Source: Candidatus Endobugula sp. (lineage in GTDB: Bacteria; Pseudomonadota; Gammaproteobacteria; Pseudomonadales; Cellvibrionaceae). Taken from it: a DNA stretch of 35,780 nucleotides. Of this stretch, positions 1 through 8,701 are shown in pieces (the first letter of the stretch is position 1; the number at the start of each line of letters is the position of its first letter). Position numbers and translations under genes: made by a program. The stretch covers positions 1 to 35,780 of the forward strand of contig JAHDEM010000004.1 of the NCBI GenBank assembly GCA_020628895.1, given 5' to 3'. The notes beneath the pieces are model-generated. The model worked only from the letters and a program-made list of their open reading frames with translations, was not told the origin of the DNA and did no database searches.

Positions 1-5
1 AGAAG

Positions 6-36
6 AACCCTGTAGGTCATCCTGCAGGGTTTTTTT
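6..36 (+). terminator. Rho-independent terminator of an upstream, off-window unit
   Basis: An 11-bp inverted repeat (arms 6-16 and 21-31, one G·U pair) closes a TCAT loop and is followed by a T run to 36. It should end a transcript entering from the left. In related genomes an rRNA operon or dnaB can sit upstream of this neighbourhood, but nothing here tells which. Confidence 0.85.
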
Positions 37-148
37 ATGTCTGACTGATTAGGATGATGCTCTGTATGACTTCAACATTGCAGTCACTCTTATGATAGGA
101 TGCTTGTTTATAGTAAAAGCGAAGCGAGTTAGTAATTAGGCTTAAAAA

Positions 149-1273
149 ATGTCTTCCACAGGTATACTGACAGTTAATTTAAACAGTATTGCGGATAACT
201 GGCGATTGTTGTCAGAACGCTTGTCTGCTGATTCCCAATGTGGGGCTGTTGTAAAGGCTGATGCTTATGGTCTTGGAGTTAAACCTGTCGCTAAATCATT
301 ATCTGTTGCTGGTTGTCGCACCTTCTTTGTTGCTACTTTGGCGGAAGCTAGGGAGCTGCGTGATTGCCTTTCTGTAGATCATGAGATTGTTGTTTTCGGT
401 GGATTGTCTCATGACTCTACATATCAAGCTTGCGCCAAAGATTGGCAGAAATACCACTTAACACCCGTTTTATTTTCTGTTGCCTGTGTTCAGCGATGGG
501 TAGATTTTTGTTTATCTGAAGGAAATAAACTGCCTTGTGCAATAAAGATAGATACAGGTATGCATCGACTAGGGCTTTCTGATTTAGAATTAAGTGAAGT
601 GCTATCCTCTAAATTATTACAGCATGTTGATCTAAAATATTGCATGAGTCATTTTGCCTGTGCAGATACGCCCTCCCATCCGCTTAATCAGACGCAAATG
701 AGCCTGTTTGCTAAAGCTTCGGGTGAGTTAATAAAAAATTTCCCTTCCGTAAAGCTTAGTTTGGCAAATTCTTCGGGTATTTTTTTAAGTCAGTCTGTGC
801 ATTACAGTTTGGTTCGACCCGGAGCCGCTTTATATGGTGTGAACCCGGAGCCAGCTAAGATGAATCCAATGAAGGCAGTGGTTAGTCTTAAATTACCAGT
901 GATGCAGCTTAAAATCATTCAGGCGGGCGAGACTGTTGGTTATGGGGCAGAGTTTGTTGCTCAGAAGAAAACGGCTCTAGCAATCGTTTTTGGCGGTTAT
1001 GCTGATGGCTTATTTCGCTATCTGGGTAATAACGCTTTTGGTTTTTGTTCTGGTACTAGAGTGCCATTAGTTGGTCGTGTTTCTATGGATTCCATGGTGT
1101 TTGATATTAGTGAGCTAGACACTAGCCTTCAGGCTGATTTAGCTTATATTGATATTCTTAGTGACCAGCAGTCTGTTGATGATTTAGCGTCCAGTGCCAA
1201 TACCATCGGGTATGAAGTTTTAACCAGTCTAGGTTCAAGATTTGAAAGGCGGTATATCAGCGATGAGGGGTAA
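149..1273 (+). CDS. alr: Alanine racemase
   Basis: This PLP enzyme interconverts L- and D-alanine in the cytoplasm and so supplies D-Ala for peptidoglycan. The PLP lysine is K36 in VVKADAYGLG. The second catalytic base is Y265 in GYGAEF, in the C-terminal beta domain. The cofactor-binding stretch SLANSSG and the VRPGAALYG motif (about 222-230) are present. Length is 374 aa, slightly above the usual 355-365, and both ends look natural. The ATG at 149 follows a weak TTAGG. The gene leads an operon; birA starts 2 bases after its stop. It could be named dadX, but no dadA neighbour supports a catabolic role. Confidence 0.93.
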   Translation: MSSTGILTVNLNSIADNWRLLSERLSADSQCGAVVKADAYGLGVKPVAKSLSVAGCRTFFVATLAEARELRDCLSVDHEIVVFGGLSHDSTYQACAKDWQKYHLTPVLFSVACVQRWVDFCLSEGNKLPCAIKIDTGMHRLGLSDLELSEVLSSKLLQHVDLKYCMSHFACADTPSHPLNQTQMSLFAKASGELIKNFPSVKLSLANSSGIFLSQSVHYSLVRPGAALYGVNPEPAKMNPMKAVVSLKLPVMQLKIIQAGETVGYGAEFVAQKKTALAIVFGGYADGLFRYLGNNAFGFCSGTRVPLVGRVSMDSMVFDISELDTSLQADLAYIDILSDQQSVDDLASSANTIGYEVLTSLGSRFERRYISDEG

Positions 1274-1274
1274 T

Positions 1275-2270
1275 ATGAGTCAGCCGTCTTTACCTCCGTC
1301 GCTATTAGCTTTACTAGGACTTTTAAAAGATGGTCAATATCACTCTGGCGCTGTTATCGGTGAAAAAATTGGTGTGTCACGTACAGCTGTGTGGAAACAT
1401 TTGAAAAGGCTGTCTGATTTGGGTTTGCCTGTGGTTTCGATTAAGGGCAAAGGATATTGCTTGGAAGGTGGTATTGAACTGCTTTCTTCGTCGGATATTG
1501 GTGCGCAATTGAATGATGATGTTAAAAAAGCGGTGACTGATATTGATGTGTTTATGCAGGTGGGCTCAACAAACGATATTGCTATGGCGCGCGCATTTGA
1601 AGGTTCTGGTTATCTTTGTTTGGCGGAACACCAAAAGTCAGGTCGCGGTCGCAGAGGGCGAGAGTGGGTAAGCCCATTTGGCCATAACATCTATATGTCT
1701 TTGATTTGGGAGTTTGATGGTGGTGTTAGCTGTTTAGAGGGGCTTAGTCTAGCTGTTGGTGTATGTGTCGTTGATGCTTTACAAGATATTGGTCTGAAAG
1801 AGCTGTCGTTAAAATGGCCTAATGATATTTTGTTAGATGGTAAAAAGTTAGGTGGTGTTTTATTGGAAATCTCTGGTGATCCGATGGGGACCTGCCAGGT
1901 TGTCGTGGGTATTGGGTTAAATGTTCGTATGGATGATAAACATTCTATAGGAAAAATCAGTCAGCCCTGGTCATCTATATCGCAACAGTTGGGTCATGTG
2001 TCTCGAAATACACTGGTGGCTCGGTTTACTAACCGTCTAATACCCATGCTATCAAATTTCCATATTAACGGCTTTAGTGAATATAAAGATCGTTGGAATG
2101 CATTTGATGCATATAAAAATATGCGGGTTCAAGTTTTATCGGGTGACAATTTAATCGATGGAGAAGATCTAGGTGTTGATGATAGTGGCGCTTTGCTATT
2201 GCTGCAGGAAGGGGGCGTAAAGCGCATATATGGCGGTGAAGTCTCTTTAAGGGTATCTCATGCGTCTTGA
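1275..2270 (+). CDS. birA: Biotin-[acetyl-CoA-carboxylase] ligase and biotin operon repressor
   Basis: BirA adenylates biotin and transfers it to the biotin carboxyl carrier protein; the long form also represses biotin synthesis genes. This is the long form: a winged helix at about residues 10-65 (GVSRTAVWKHLKRL), then the ligase domain with GRGRRG at 123-128, KWPNDIL at 180-186 and the biotin-binding lysine region DGKKLGG at 188-194. A short C-terminal SH3-like part follows. The frame stays open back to a TTG at 1242, but the ATG at 1275, with GAGGGG 4 bases upstream and just after the alr stop, gives 331 aa, close to the 321 aa of the E. coli protein. It overlaps coaX by 11 bases, which suggests translational coupling. 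Confidence 0.93.
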   Translation: MSQPSLPPSLLALLGLLKDGQYHSGAVIGEKIGVSRTAVWKHLKRLSDLGLPVVSIKGKGYCLEGGIELLSSSDIGAQLNDDVKKAVTDIDVFMQVGSTNDIAMARAFEGSGYLCLAEHQKSGRGRRGREWVSPFGHNIYMSLIWEFDGGVSCLEGLSLAVGVCVVDALQDIGLKELSLKWPNDILLDGKKLGGVLLEISGDPMGTCQVVVGIGLNVRMDDKHSIGKISQPWSSISQQLGHVSRNTLVARFTNRLIPMLSNFHINGFSEYKDRWNAFDAYKNMRVQVLSGDNLIDGEDLGVDDSGALLLLQEGGVKRIYGGEVSLRVSHAS

Positions 2271-3084
2271 GCTGGATATCGGTAATACACGTATTAAGTG
2301 GCGTTTATGTAAAGATGATACAGTCGTGAGTGAATCTTTTGTACTAACGGCAGAGGTTGTTACTCAAGATGAGGTAGAAAACGCGCGGTTTGATAGTGTG
2401 TTTAGCGGTATTGATTTGTCACAGCTTGATGCTATATACGCTGCTAGCGTGGTCATTGCTTGCAACAGGCGGCTGATCGAGTGGTGTGAGAAAAATAACC
2501 TATGTCAGCCTGTTTTCGCTGGCGTTTGCCGAGAATGTGCTGGTGTTATCAACGGCTACATTGATGTTTCTCGGATGGGGGTTGATCGTTGGTTGGCGAT
2601 GTTGGCTGCGTGGAATAAGCTGAATTCCCCCTGTATTGTTATCGATGCCGGTAGCGCTATTACAGTTGATTTTATTGCTGATAAGGGTAAGCATTGCGGT
2701 GGGTATATCGTGCCTGGTCTGCGTTTGATGAATAATGCACTTTTTGCTCAAACAGAAAAAGTTGGGGTGTCTTCTGATGATTACCCTTTGACCCCTCTAT
2801 ACGGCGATTCGACTGAACAGGCTGTTTTGTCTGGCTTGTCAATGATGGTGTTAGGTTTTCTTAAGGAGGCCTGTGACCAATTTATTCATCAGACAGCCCT
2901 GATAACGCCCCCTAAGATATTAGTAACAGGCGGGAATGGTCATTATGTCGAGGGTTTATTGCTTGAAAATGATGTGCTTGGCGGTCGAACAGGGCGCGAG
3001 TGTGAAATCAGTTATGATCCCGATTTAGTGTTAGATGGCTTGTCATTGGCGTTATTAGAAAATTCATTTTCTCATTTGGATTAA
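2260..3084 (+). CDS. coaX: Type III pantothenate kinase
   Basis: CoaX phosphorylates pantothenate, the first committed step of coenzyme A synthesis. Type III enzymes need a monovalent cation and are not feedback-inhibited by CoA. The ASKHA fold signatures are visible: DIGNTRIKW (5-13, with D6), GVDRW (107-111, with D109), VIDAGSAITVDF (127-138, with D129), GGYIVPGL and LVTGGNG near the C-terminus. At 274 aa it is a little longer than typical members (about 245-260). The start lies inside the last codons of birA. The birA-coaX pairing is common in Pseudomonas-like bacteria and contrasts with the unrelated coaA found beside birA in E. coli. Confidence 0.92.
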   Translation: MRLELDIGNTRIKWRLCKDDTVVSESFVLTAEVVTQDEVENARFDSVFSGIDLSQLDAIYAASVVIACNRRLIEWCEKNNLCQPVFAGVCRECAGVINGYIDVSRMGVDRWLAMLAAWNKLNSPCIVIDAGSAITVDFIADKGKHCGGYIVPGLRLMNNALFAQTEKVGVSSDDYPLTPLYGDSTEQAVLSGLSMMVLGFLKEACDQFIHQTALITPPKILVTGGNGHYVEGLLLENDVLGGRTGRECEISYDPDLVLDGLSLALLENSFSHLD

Positions 3085-3093
3085 AATAAGTTT

Positions 3094-3822
3094 ATGCGTT
3101 GGATATTTTTTTCGTTGCTTGGAGTGAATCTAGCCTTTTTTTTGTATATCCATTTCTTTTACACTCCCTCTATAACGGGTAATGCCCCTGCGGCTTATAC
3201 AGGCTCAGAAAGCGTTGATAGTCTAGTTTTGGTGAGTGAGAGAGAATTGGGCGGTGCTCCCATAGAAACAGTACGTTTAAAGCAGGCCGTGGTCGGTGAT
3301 GATGGGACTGTCTCAGTTAAATCTGATGTTATTCCGATTTCTCGCTCCTTATGTACGCTTGTTGGGTCTTTTTCTTCAAAAGAGAAGGCTGTAAGTTTTG
3401 TGCAGAAGCTCTCTGGCCTAGGTGCGACGGCTAAGGTTAAAAACCTATTGGTGTCCAGTACGGTTGGATATTGGCTGCATTTGCCCCCGTTGTCATCTCG
3501 AAAAGAACTGTTGAGGCGATTGAGTGAGCTGCAGCGTCAGGGGGTGGATAGCTATGTTATCCCCGATGGAGATTTAAAAAATGGTATTTCTTTGGGGATG
3601 TTTTCTGAGAAAAATCGAGCTTTAAGTCTCAAAACGACAATCTCTGACCTTGGTTACGAGCCAGAAGTTGCAGAAGTCCCTCGCGAAAAAAGAGAGGTGT
3701 GGGTTTTTCTTTTGCAAGGAGAATCGGCAAAAATAGGCGATGAAACGTGGTCAGAGCTACTTTCTGGAAAAGAATTGTTACAAAAACAACAAAATTTGTG
3801 TTCAGATGTTGCGTCCGCGTAA
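3094..3822 (+). CDS. Membrane-anchored SPOR-domain-like protein
   Basis: The 242-aa product has a short cytoplasmic start, one N-terminal membrane helix (about residues 3-22) and a periplasmic remainder. Residues of about 88-190 look like a SPOR fold: a VGSFSSKEKAVSFVQKL strand-helix unit followed by strands such as GISLGMFSEKNRAL. SPOR domains bind denuded glycan strands at division sites, so a septum-associated role is plausible but inferred. It is the last protein gene of the alr-birA-coaX run, 9 bases after coaX. A gene of this type occupies the same place, just before the tRNA-tuf cluster, in Pseudomonas. The promoter of the tRNA cluster overlaps its last codons. Confidence 0.75.
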   Translation: MRWIFFSLLGVNLAFFLYIHFFYTPSITGNAPAAYTGSESVDSLVLVSERELGGAPIETVRLKQAVVGDDGTVSVKSDVIPISRSLCTLVGSFSSKEKAVSFVQKLSGLGATAKVKNLLVSSTVGYWLHLPPLSSRKELLRRLSELQRQGVDSYVIPDGDLKNGISLGMFSEKNRALSLKTTISDLGYEPEVAEVPREKREVWVFLLQGESAKIGDETWSELLSGKELLQKQQNLCSDVASA

Positions 3823-3837
3823 AAGTTTCTCTAGAAT
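3809..3837 (+). promoter_or_regulatory. Sigma-70 promoter of the tRNA-tuf operon, GC-rich discriminator
   Basis: TTGCGT (3809-3814), a 17-base spacer and TAGAAT (3832-3837) are followed directly by CGCGCC. A GC-rich discriminator is typical of stable-RNA promoters under stringent control. The -35 box and spacer lie over the end of the SPOR gene. The boxes are read directly; activity is inferred. Confidence 0.6.
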
Positions 3838-3945
3838 CGCGCCTCCGGTTTTGGAGAAACGTTTAAAACTTCTCAAATCAGGTTCTTTTCCTAATAAGAA
3901 AAGTATGCACGTTGATATCGTGCTTGGAGTGTTCAGCTTCATAAA

Positions 3946-4021
3946 GCTGGCGTAGCTCAGTTGGTAGAGCAGCTGACTTGTAATCAGCAGGTCGTAGGTT
4001 CGACTCCTATCGCCAGCTCCA
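3946..4021 (+). tRNA. tRNA-Thr (anticodon TGT)
   Basis: A full 76-base cloverleaf. The acceptor GCTGGCG pairs with CGCCAGC, the anticodon arm GCTGA/TCAGC encloses CTTGTAA (anticodon TGT), the T arm carries TTCGACT, and CCA is encoded. It is first of four tRNAs in the same order as E. coli thrU-tyrU-glyT-thrT upstream of tufB. Confidence 0.97.
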
Positions 4022-4093
4022 TTTTTGTTAATGTTTGCAATAGCTTTTGAAACAGGCTTTCGTGGATGTTAATGGCGGAAGTATCCGCTTTTC

Positions 4094-4177
4094 GCAGGGG
4101 TTCCAGAGTGGCCAAATGGATCAGACTGTAAATCTGACGCGAAAGCTTCGGTGGTTCGAATCCACCCCCCTGCACCA
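4094..4177 (+). tRNA. tRNA-Tyr (anticodon GTA)
   Basis: An 84-base class II tRNA. The acceptor GCAGGGG pairs with CCCCTGC, the anticodon arm CAGA/TCTG encloses the GTA anticodon, a long variable arm follows (about 4136-4151), and the T loop and encoded CCA are present. Confidence 0.97.
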
Positions 4178-4284
4178 TATCTACCTTTATGTGTAGATGG
4201 CTAGTTAAAATCTAGCAGTTAACAATGGTAGTTAACGGGTTTCGCAAGTGACTTGTGAAATGTTAAAGGAATGTATAAGAATTC

Positions 4285-4358
4285 GCGGGTATAGTTCAAT
4301 GGTAGAACGTCAGCCTTCCAAGCTGAATATGCGGGTTCGATTCCCGCTACCCGCTCCA
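4285..4358 (+). tRNA. tRNA-Gly (anticodon TCC)
   Basis: A 74-base tRNA. The acceptor GCGGGTA pairs with TACCCGC, the anticodon loop CTTCCAA gives TCC, and the T arm GCGGG-TTCGATT-CCCGC and encoded CCA are present. Confidence 0.97.
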
Positions 4359-4452
4359 ATTTGAGCTTAGTACTGGAAGTTGCTGAATAGCAATTGGTGG
4401 AAAGTAACTGGGCAATAGGATTGTAAAGGGTAGAAAGTATTTGATGCTTTGT

Positions 4453-4528
4453 GCTCATGTAGCTCAGTTGGTAGAGCACACCCTTGGTAAGGGTGAGGTC
4501 GGCAGTTCAAATCTGCTCATGAGCTCCA
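4453..4528 (+). tRNA. tRNA-Thr (anticodon GGT)
   Basis: A 76-base tRNA. The acceptor GCTCATG pairs with CATGAGC, the anticodon arm CACCC/GGGTG encloses TTGGTAA (anticodon GGT), and CCA is encoded. It is followed by 173 bases without a gene up to tuf. That spacer holds a small AAGAG-TTAGA-CTCTT hairpin near 4607-4621 and the tuf ribosome binding site. Confidence 0.97.
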
Positions 4529-4701
4529 TAAGTAAGCTACTTTAATGTGGTGCTAAAAGTAGAGGCGCAAGCCGATAGTTTTATTGATGTACGCATGGCA
4601 TATTCTAAGAGTTAGACTCTTCGGATAGCCGTGTTTTTTGGTTTTTGATCGTTTGATCAGTTTTTAATTAGGGCAATACTTACAGTTAGGAGACGCTCAC
4701 A

Positions 4702-5925
4702 ATGGCAAAAGAAAAGTTTGAACGCAGTAAGCCCCACGTCAATGTGGGAACCATCGGTCACGTTGACCATGGTAAAACAACACTAACAGCAGCGCTAACA
4801 CGCGTATGTGCGGAAGTATGGGGCGGTGACGCAGTTGCGTTCGATGGTATTGATAATGCTCCAGAAGAGCGTGAGCGCGGTATCACTATTGCAACTTCAC
4901 ACGTTGAGTATGATTCACCTTCACGTCACTACGCACACGTAGACTGCCCAGGGCACGCCGACTATGTTAAAAACATGATTACTGGTGCTGCGCAAATGGA
5001 TGGTGCTATCCTAGTTTGTGGTTCAACTGACGGTCCTATGCCTCAGACTCGTGAGCACATCTTGTTGTCTCGTCAGGTTGGTGTACCTTACATTGTTGTA
5101 TTCCTAAACAAAGCAGATCTACTAGCTGAAGATTGTGGCGGTGTTGATTCAGAAGAATACGCTGAAATGCTAGAACTAGTTGAAATGGAATTACGTGAGT
5201 TGTTAGATGCTTATGAGTTCCCAGGTGATGATACTCCAATCATTCCAGGTTCTGCTTTAATGGCATTGAACGGTGAAGATGATAACGAGCTAGGTACTTC
5301 AGCTGTTAAGAAGCTTGTTGAGACTCTAGATGAGTACATCCCTGAGCCAGAGCGTGCAATTGATCAGCCATTCCTAATGCCTATCGAAGACGTATTCTCA
5401 ATTTCAGGTCGTGGTACTGTTGTTACTGGTCGTGTTGAGCGTGGTATCATCACCGTTGGTGACGAGATTGAAATCGTTGGTATCAAAGAGACTTCTAGCA
5501 CTACATGTACTGGTGTTGAAATGTTCCGTAAGTTGCTTGACGAAGGTCGTGCGGGTGAGAACGTAGGTGTTCTACTTCGTGGTACTAAGCGTGACGAGAT
5601 TGAGCGTGGTCAAGTATTGTGTGTTCCTGGCTCTGTTAAGCCTCACACAACTTTTGAAGCTGAGATCTATGTGCTATCAAAAGATGAAGGTGGTCGTCAC
5701 ACTCCATTCTTTAAAGGTTACCGCCCACAGTTCTACTTCCGTACTACTGATGTAACTGGTGCTTGTGAGCTTCCAGAGGGTACTGAAATGGTAATGCCTG
5801 GCGATAACGTACAGATGACAGTTACTTTGATTCACCCAGTAGCGATGGAAGACGGTTTGCGTTTTGCGATTCGTGAAGGTGGTCGTACTGTAGGTGCAGG
5901 TGTTGTTGCTAAAATCATCGAATAA
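4702..5925 (+). CDS. tuf: Elongation factor Tu
   Basis: EF-Tu carries aminoacyl-tRNA to the ribosomal A site as a GTP complex. The GTPase motifs are GHVDHGKT (19-26), the switch I threonine in ERGITI (58-63), DCPGH (81-85) and NKAD (136-139, where E. coli has NKCD). Domains II (about 210-305) and III follow to the end, VAKIIE. At 407 aa it is longer than the E. coli protein (394) because of an insertion after NKAD ([17 protein letters not shown] region), a form I know from Cellvibrionales. AGGAG lies about 10 bases before the ATG. It is probably transcribed with the four upstream tRNAs. It is the only tuf in this window; the usual second site after fusA is occupied by other genes. Confidence 0.98.
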   Translation: MAKEKFERSKPHVNVGTIGHVDHGKTTLTAALTRVCAEVWGGDAVAFDGIDNAPEERERGITIATSHVEYDSPSRHYAHVDCPGHADYVKNMITGAAQMDGAILVCGSTDGPMPQTREHILLSRQVGVPYIVVFLNKADLLAEDCGGVDSEEYAEMLELVEMELRELLDAYEFPGDDTPIIPGSALMALNGEDDNELGTSAVKKLVETLDEYIPEPERAIDQPFLMPIEDVFSISGRGTVVTGRVERGIITVGDEIEIVGIKETSSTTCTGVEMFRKLLDEGRAGENVGVLLRGTKRDEIERGQVLCVPGSVKPHTTFEAEIYVLSKDEGGRHTPFFKGYRPQFYFRTTDVTGACELPEGTEMVMPGDNVQMTVTLIHPVAMEDGLRFAIREGGRTVGAGVVAKIIE

Positions 5926-5955
5926 TATTTGGTGATCTTCGGTCGTAAGACCAAT

Positions 5956-5990
5956 GAGCCGAGTCGATTTGTCGTCTCGGCTTCTGTTTT
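5956..5990 (+). terminator. Probable terminator after tuf
   Basis: Arms GAGCCGAG (5956-5963) and CTCGGCTT (5976-5983) form 8 pairs. After one mismatch the stem continues with CGA/TCG around a TTTG loop, and CTGTTTT follows. The T tract is weak, so some read-through to tRNA-Trp and secE is likely. Confidence 0.65.
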
Positions 5991-6044
5991 ATCAGGCTGT
6001 TGAACTTGAGTTGAGTCTAAAGTGTCAGTTTGAAGTGTTGTATT

Positions 6045-6120
6045 AGGCCAGTAGTTCAATTGGTAGAGCGTCGGTCTCCAAAACCGAAAGTTGGGGGTTC
6101 GAGTCCCTCCTGGCCTGCCA
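6045..6120 (+). tRNA. tRNA-Trp (anticodon CCA)
   Basis: A 76-base tRNA. The acceptor AGGCCAG pairs with CTGGCCT, the anticodon arm CGGT/ACCG encloses CTCCAAA (anticodon CCA), the T loop TTCGAGT and the CCA end are present. The position between tuf and secE matches Pseudomonas-like genomes. Confidence 0.97.
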
Positions 6121-6176
6121 TTTAAGAAGATCAAAAGGCGATAAGTCTTTTTGATTGAACCAACATTGGGGTGAAC

Positions 6177-6545
6177 GTGAACGCTAAAGTAGAATCAAAT
6201 GATTATCCGCTCAATTGGCTGAGATGGTTGGTTGTTGTTGCGTTGGTTGCAGTGGGGGTTGTTGGCAATTCTTACTACAGTGATGTGGCATTGCTATATC
6301 GGGTAGTGGCTTTATTAGCTTTGGGTTTGGTTGCCCTTTGGGTAGCTGTGAATACAGCTCAAGGCTCAGTGTTGTGGAATGTGGCTAAAGAGTCGCAAAC
6401 AGAAATACGCAAAGTGGTGTGGCCTTCGCGTCAAGAAACCAATCAAACCACATTGATAGTGGTAGTATTGACTATCATTATGGCATTTATATTGTGGCTT
6501 TTAGATACTGCTATCGGTTACGTAGCCTCTCTAATAATAGGATAA
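6177..6545 (+). CDS. secE: Preprotein translocase subunit SecE
   Basis: SecE is the small inner-membrane subunit that clamps SecY in the SecYEG channel. The 122-aa product has three predicted membrane helices (about residues 15-31, 37-58 and 92-110). The conserved cytoplasmic hinge before the last helix reads [16 protein letters not shown]. This is the three-helix form of gammaproteobacteria. Two in-frame GTG codons lie at 6171 and 6177. I prefer 6177 because GGGG (6168-6171) is then 5 bases upstream; from 6171 there would be no room for a ribosome binding site. nusG follows after 7 bases, the usual pair. Confidence 0.92.
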   Translation: MNAKVESNDYPLNWLRWLVVVALVAVGVVGNSYYSDVALLYRVVALLALGLVALWVAVNTAQGSVLWNVAKESQTEIRKVVWPSRQETNQTTLIVVVLTIIMAFILWLLDTAIGYVASLIIG

Positions 6546-6552
6546 GCAAATA

Positions 6553-7086
6553 ATGTCTAAACGTTGGTATGTTGTACACGCCTATTCTGGCTATGAGAAA
6601 AAAGTAGCTGCCGCGATTAAAGAGCGTATCGAACTTAACGGAATGCAAGAAGCATTTGGTGAGGTTTTGGTGCCTACTGAAGAAGTCGTAGAAATGCGTG
6701 GTGGACAAAAGCGTAAGTCAGAAAGAAAGTTCTTCCCGGGCTATGTGCTAGTTGAAATGGATTTAACGGATGAAACATGGCATTTGGTGAAAGAGACCCC
6801 TCGTGTGATGGGGTTCATCGGTGGTAAGGCGGATGAGCCTGCACCTATTACGAAAAAAGAGGCTGATCTTATTCTCCAGCGCATTGATGACGCTGTTGAG
6901 AAACCTAAGCCGAAAACGATATTTGAACCTGGTGAAATGGTTCGAGTTATTGATGGCCCATTTAATGACTTTAATGGTGTTGTTGAAGAAGTTAACTACG
7001 AAAAAAGTCGCTTGCAAGTTGCAGTGTTGATTTTTGGTCGCTCCACGCCTGTTGAGCTGGAGTTTGGTCAGGTAGAAAAAACATAG
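6553..7086 (+). CDS. nusG: Transcription termination/antitermination factor NusG
   Basis: NusG binds RNA polymerase, suppresses pausing, and links it to Rho or to the leading ribosome through S10. The 177-aa length matches E. coli (181). The NGN domain is at about residues 1-110 ([26 protein letters not shown]). The C-terminal KOW domain spans about 125-177 ([19 protein letters not shown]). It follows secE closely. A hairpin lies between it and rplK. Confidence 0.97.
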   Translation: MSKRWYVVHAYSGYEKKVAAAIKERIELNGMQEAFGEVLVPTEEVVEMRGGQKRKSERKFFPGYVLVEMDLTDETWHLVKETPRVMGFIGGKADEPAPITKKEADLILQRIDDAVEKPKPKTIFEPGEMVRVIDGPFNDFNGVVEEVNYEKSRLQVAVLIFGRSTPVELEFGQVEKT

Positions 7087-7100
7087 ATATGAATTTGGTG

Positions 7101-7125
7101 GAATTATCCTTTATAAGGATAATTC
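7101..7125 (+). other. Intergenic hairpin between nusG and rplK
   Basis: A perfect 9-bp stem, GAATTATCC (7101-7109) with GGATAATTC (7117-7125), encloses a TTTATAA loop. Only TTT follows, so it is a weak terminator at best. It may be an RNA processing site or part of the L11 leader. I found no convincing promoter before rplK. Confidence 0.5.
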
Positions 7126-7204
7126 TTTAACACAGGGGAGCCTAAGATAAACAAACATCCTGCTTGTTTTGAGGCGTTATTACCCATAATTAGGAGATGT
7201 CATA

Positions 7205-7639
7205 ATGGCAAAGAAGATTGAAGCTTACATCAAGCTGCAAGTGCCTGCTGGTCAGGCTAACCCAAGTCCTCCTGTTGGTCCTGCACTGGGTCAGCACGGC
7301 GTAAATATTATGGAGTTTTGTAAAGCGTTTAATGCGCAAACTCAAAACATTGAAAACGGCGCACCAGTGCCAGTTATCATCAGTGTTTATAGTGACCGTA
7401 GTTTTACATTTGAAATGAAAACTCCGCCGGCAGCGTTCTTGTTACGTAAGGCTGCGGGTATTCAAAAAGGTAGTGGTCGCCCAAATACTGAAAAGGTGGG
7501 TAAGGTTACTCGCGAGCAATTAGAAGAAATTGCAAAAATTAAAGAGCCAGATTTAACTGCTGCAGATATGGATGCAGCTGTGCGCACCATTGCTGGTAGT
7601 GCGGTAAGTGCTGGGCTTGAAGTAGAAGGAGTAAACTAA
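7205..7639 (+). CDS. rplK: 50S ribosomal protein L11
   Basis: L11 forms the GTPase-associated centre with 23S rRNA and is needed for RelA activation on stalled ribosomes. The 144-aa product has the N-terminal domain with the proline-rich [14 protein letters not shown] segment and the C-terminal rRNA-binding domain with [20 protein letters not shown] precedes the ATG. It is followed after one base by rplA, the standard L11 operon. In E. coli L1 represses this operon by binding the leader of rplK; I could not identify an L1 site here with confidence. Confidence 0.98.
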   Translation: MAKKIEAYIKLQVPAGQANPSPPVGPALGQHGVNIMEFCKAFNAQTQNIENGAPVPVIISVYSDRSFTFEMKTPPAAFLLRKAAGIQKGSGRPNTEKVGKVTREQLEEIAKIKEPDLTAADMDAAVRTIAGSAVSAGLEVEGVN

Positions 7640-7640
7640 G

Positions 7641-8336
7641 ATGGCTAAACTCAATAAGCGTCAAAAACTTGCTCGTGAAAAAGTTGATCCAAATAAGCAG
7701 TACTCTGTTGATGAAGCAGTAGCTATTCTTAAAGAATTGTCTACGGTTAAATTTGAAGAAACCGTTGATGCTGCCATTAATCTAGGTATCGACCCTCGCA
7801 AATCCGATCAATCTGTTCGTGGTGCAACTTCATTGCCACATGGTACAGGTAAGACTGTTCGTGTAGCGGTATTTACTCAAGGTGCTAATGCGGAAGCTGC
7901 TAAAGAAGCGGGTGCTGACTTAGTGGGTATGGAAGATCTTGCAGACGAAGTTAAGAAAGGCAATATGGATTTTGATGTAGTCATTGCAGACCCTGCAGCT
8001 ATGCGTGTTGTTGGTCAGTTAGGTACAGTACTTGGTCCACGTGGTTTAATGCCTAACCCTAAAACAGGTACTGTGACTCCAGATGTTGCTGGTGCCGTTA
8101 AAAATGCAAAAGCCGGTCAGGTACGTTATCGTGCAGACAAAGGCGGCATCATTCATGGCGGTATTGGTCGAGTAACATTTGACGCAAACGCCATTAAAGA
8201 AAATCTTGAAGCTTTAATAGCTGATTTGAAAAAAGCAAAACCTGCCTCTGCTAAAGGTGTCTATCTGAAGAAAATTTCTCTCAGTAGCACTATGGGTCCA
8301 GGTGTTGCGATTGATATTGCAACTTTGGAAGCTTAG
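7641..8336 (+). CDS. rplA: 50S ribosomal protein L1
   Basis: L1 builds the mobile L1 stalk that helps release E-site tRNA, and is the translational repressor of the L11 operon in E. coli. The 231-aa protein carries the signatures [28 protein letters not shown] and [11 protein letters not shown]. It is typical in length (E. coli 234). The start lies one base after the rplK stop, consistent with translational coupling. The 365 bases downstream hold the L10 leader rather than another gene. Confidence 0.98.
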   Translation: MAKLNKRQKLAREKVDPNKQYSVDEAVAILKELSTVKFEETVDAAINLGIDPRKSDQSVRGATSLPHGTGKTVRVAVFTQGANAEAAKEAGADLVGMEDLADEVKKGNMDFDVVIADPAAMRVVGQLGTVLGPRGLMPNPKTGTVTPDVAGAVKNAKAGQVRYRADKGGIIHGGIGRVTFDANAIKENLEALIADLKKAKPASAKGVYLKKISLSSTMGPGVAIDIATLEA

Positions 8337-8394
8337 AAAGCTTTCAATAGTAAAAGAACTTTGGGGTCTGTTATTTAAATTAGCAGTTAGATTT

Positions 8395-8530
8395 AAAAAC
8401 AGGCCGTCAAAGACCGTAGGGGTTGTTGAGAGCTGCAAGCGGCAAGTTATTAGCCGCAAGCAAGTGATCAGGCTTAATGATTTTCGAAAGAAAAGACCCT
8501 TCGCAGACGGTGGGAACCCGAATCAGAATT
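8395..8530 (+). ncRNA. Ribosomal protein L10 leader (autoregulatory mRNA element)
   Basis: In the 365-base gap between rplA and rplJ, GACCGTAGGGGTT (8412-8424) pairs in two blocks with GACCCT (8495-8500) and ACGGT (8507-8511), leaving CGCAG as an internal bulge. This pattern closely resembles the known L10 leader, where the L10-(L12)4 complex binds and represses rplJ translation. A side hairpin GCGGC/GCCGC (8439-8443 with 8453-8457) sits inside. The rest of the gap, 8531-8701, is an untranslated leader with only the CAGGAGAT ribosome binding site recognised. Confidence 0.75.
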
Positions 8531-8701
8531 CATGGTTAACTGTTTAATGAGCAATTAACTAAAATACTGTATTTGATCACCGAAAAACGCTTATTGTCGT
8601 GCGACTATTGGCAATACCTAATAGTTGTGTGCGGTAGGTAATGTAAAACGATTAGTTTCTTATGTTTTTCTAGGAAATTAATTTAATCCAGGAGATAACT
8701 C

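Noticed and set aside
3740-3955. Plus-strand ORF of 71 codons overlapping the SPOR gene and running to the tRNA-Thr
   Set aside because: It overlaps a real gene in another frame and covers the promoter and tRNA leader; no ribosome binding site or recognisable domain.
3984-4479. Minus-strand ORFs over the tRNA cluster (with peptides such as GGGFEPPK and GIEPAYSAWK)
   Set aside because: They are translations of the antisense of tRNA genes; these peptides are well-known annotation artefacts.
4702-5925. EF-Tu NKAD in place of NKCD and an insertion after it, as possible anomaly
   Set aside because: From memory, this 407-residue form is normal in Cellvibrionales; it is a lineage marker.
5832-6134. 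Minus-strand ORF of 100 codons over the tuf end and tRNA-Trp
   Set aside because: It reads antisense through tRNA-Trp and EF-Tu; the GGTRTPN-type peptide is a known artefact.
8302-8547. Plus-strand ORF of 81 codons between rplA and rplJ
   Set aside because: It overlaps the end of rplA and the L10 leader RNA, and the codon pattern is not gene-like.
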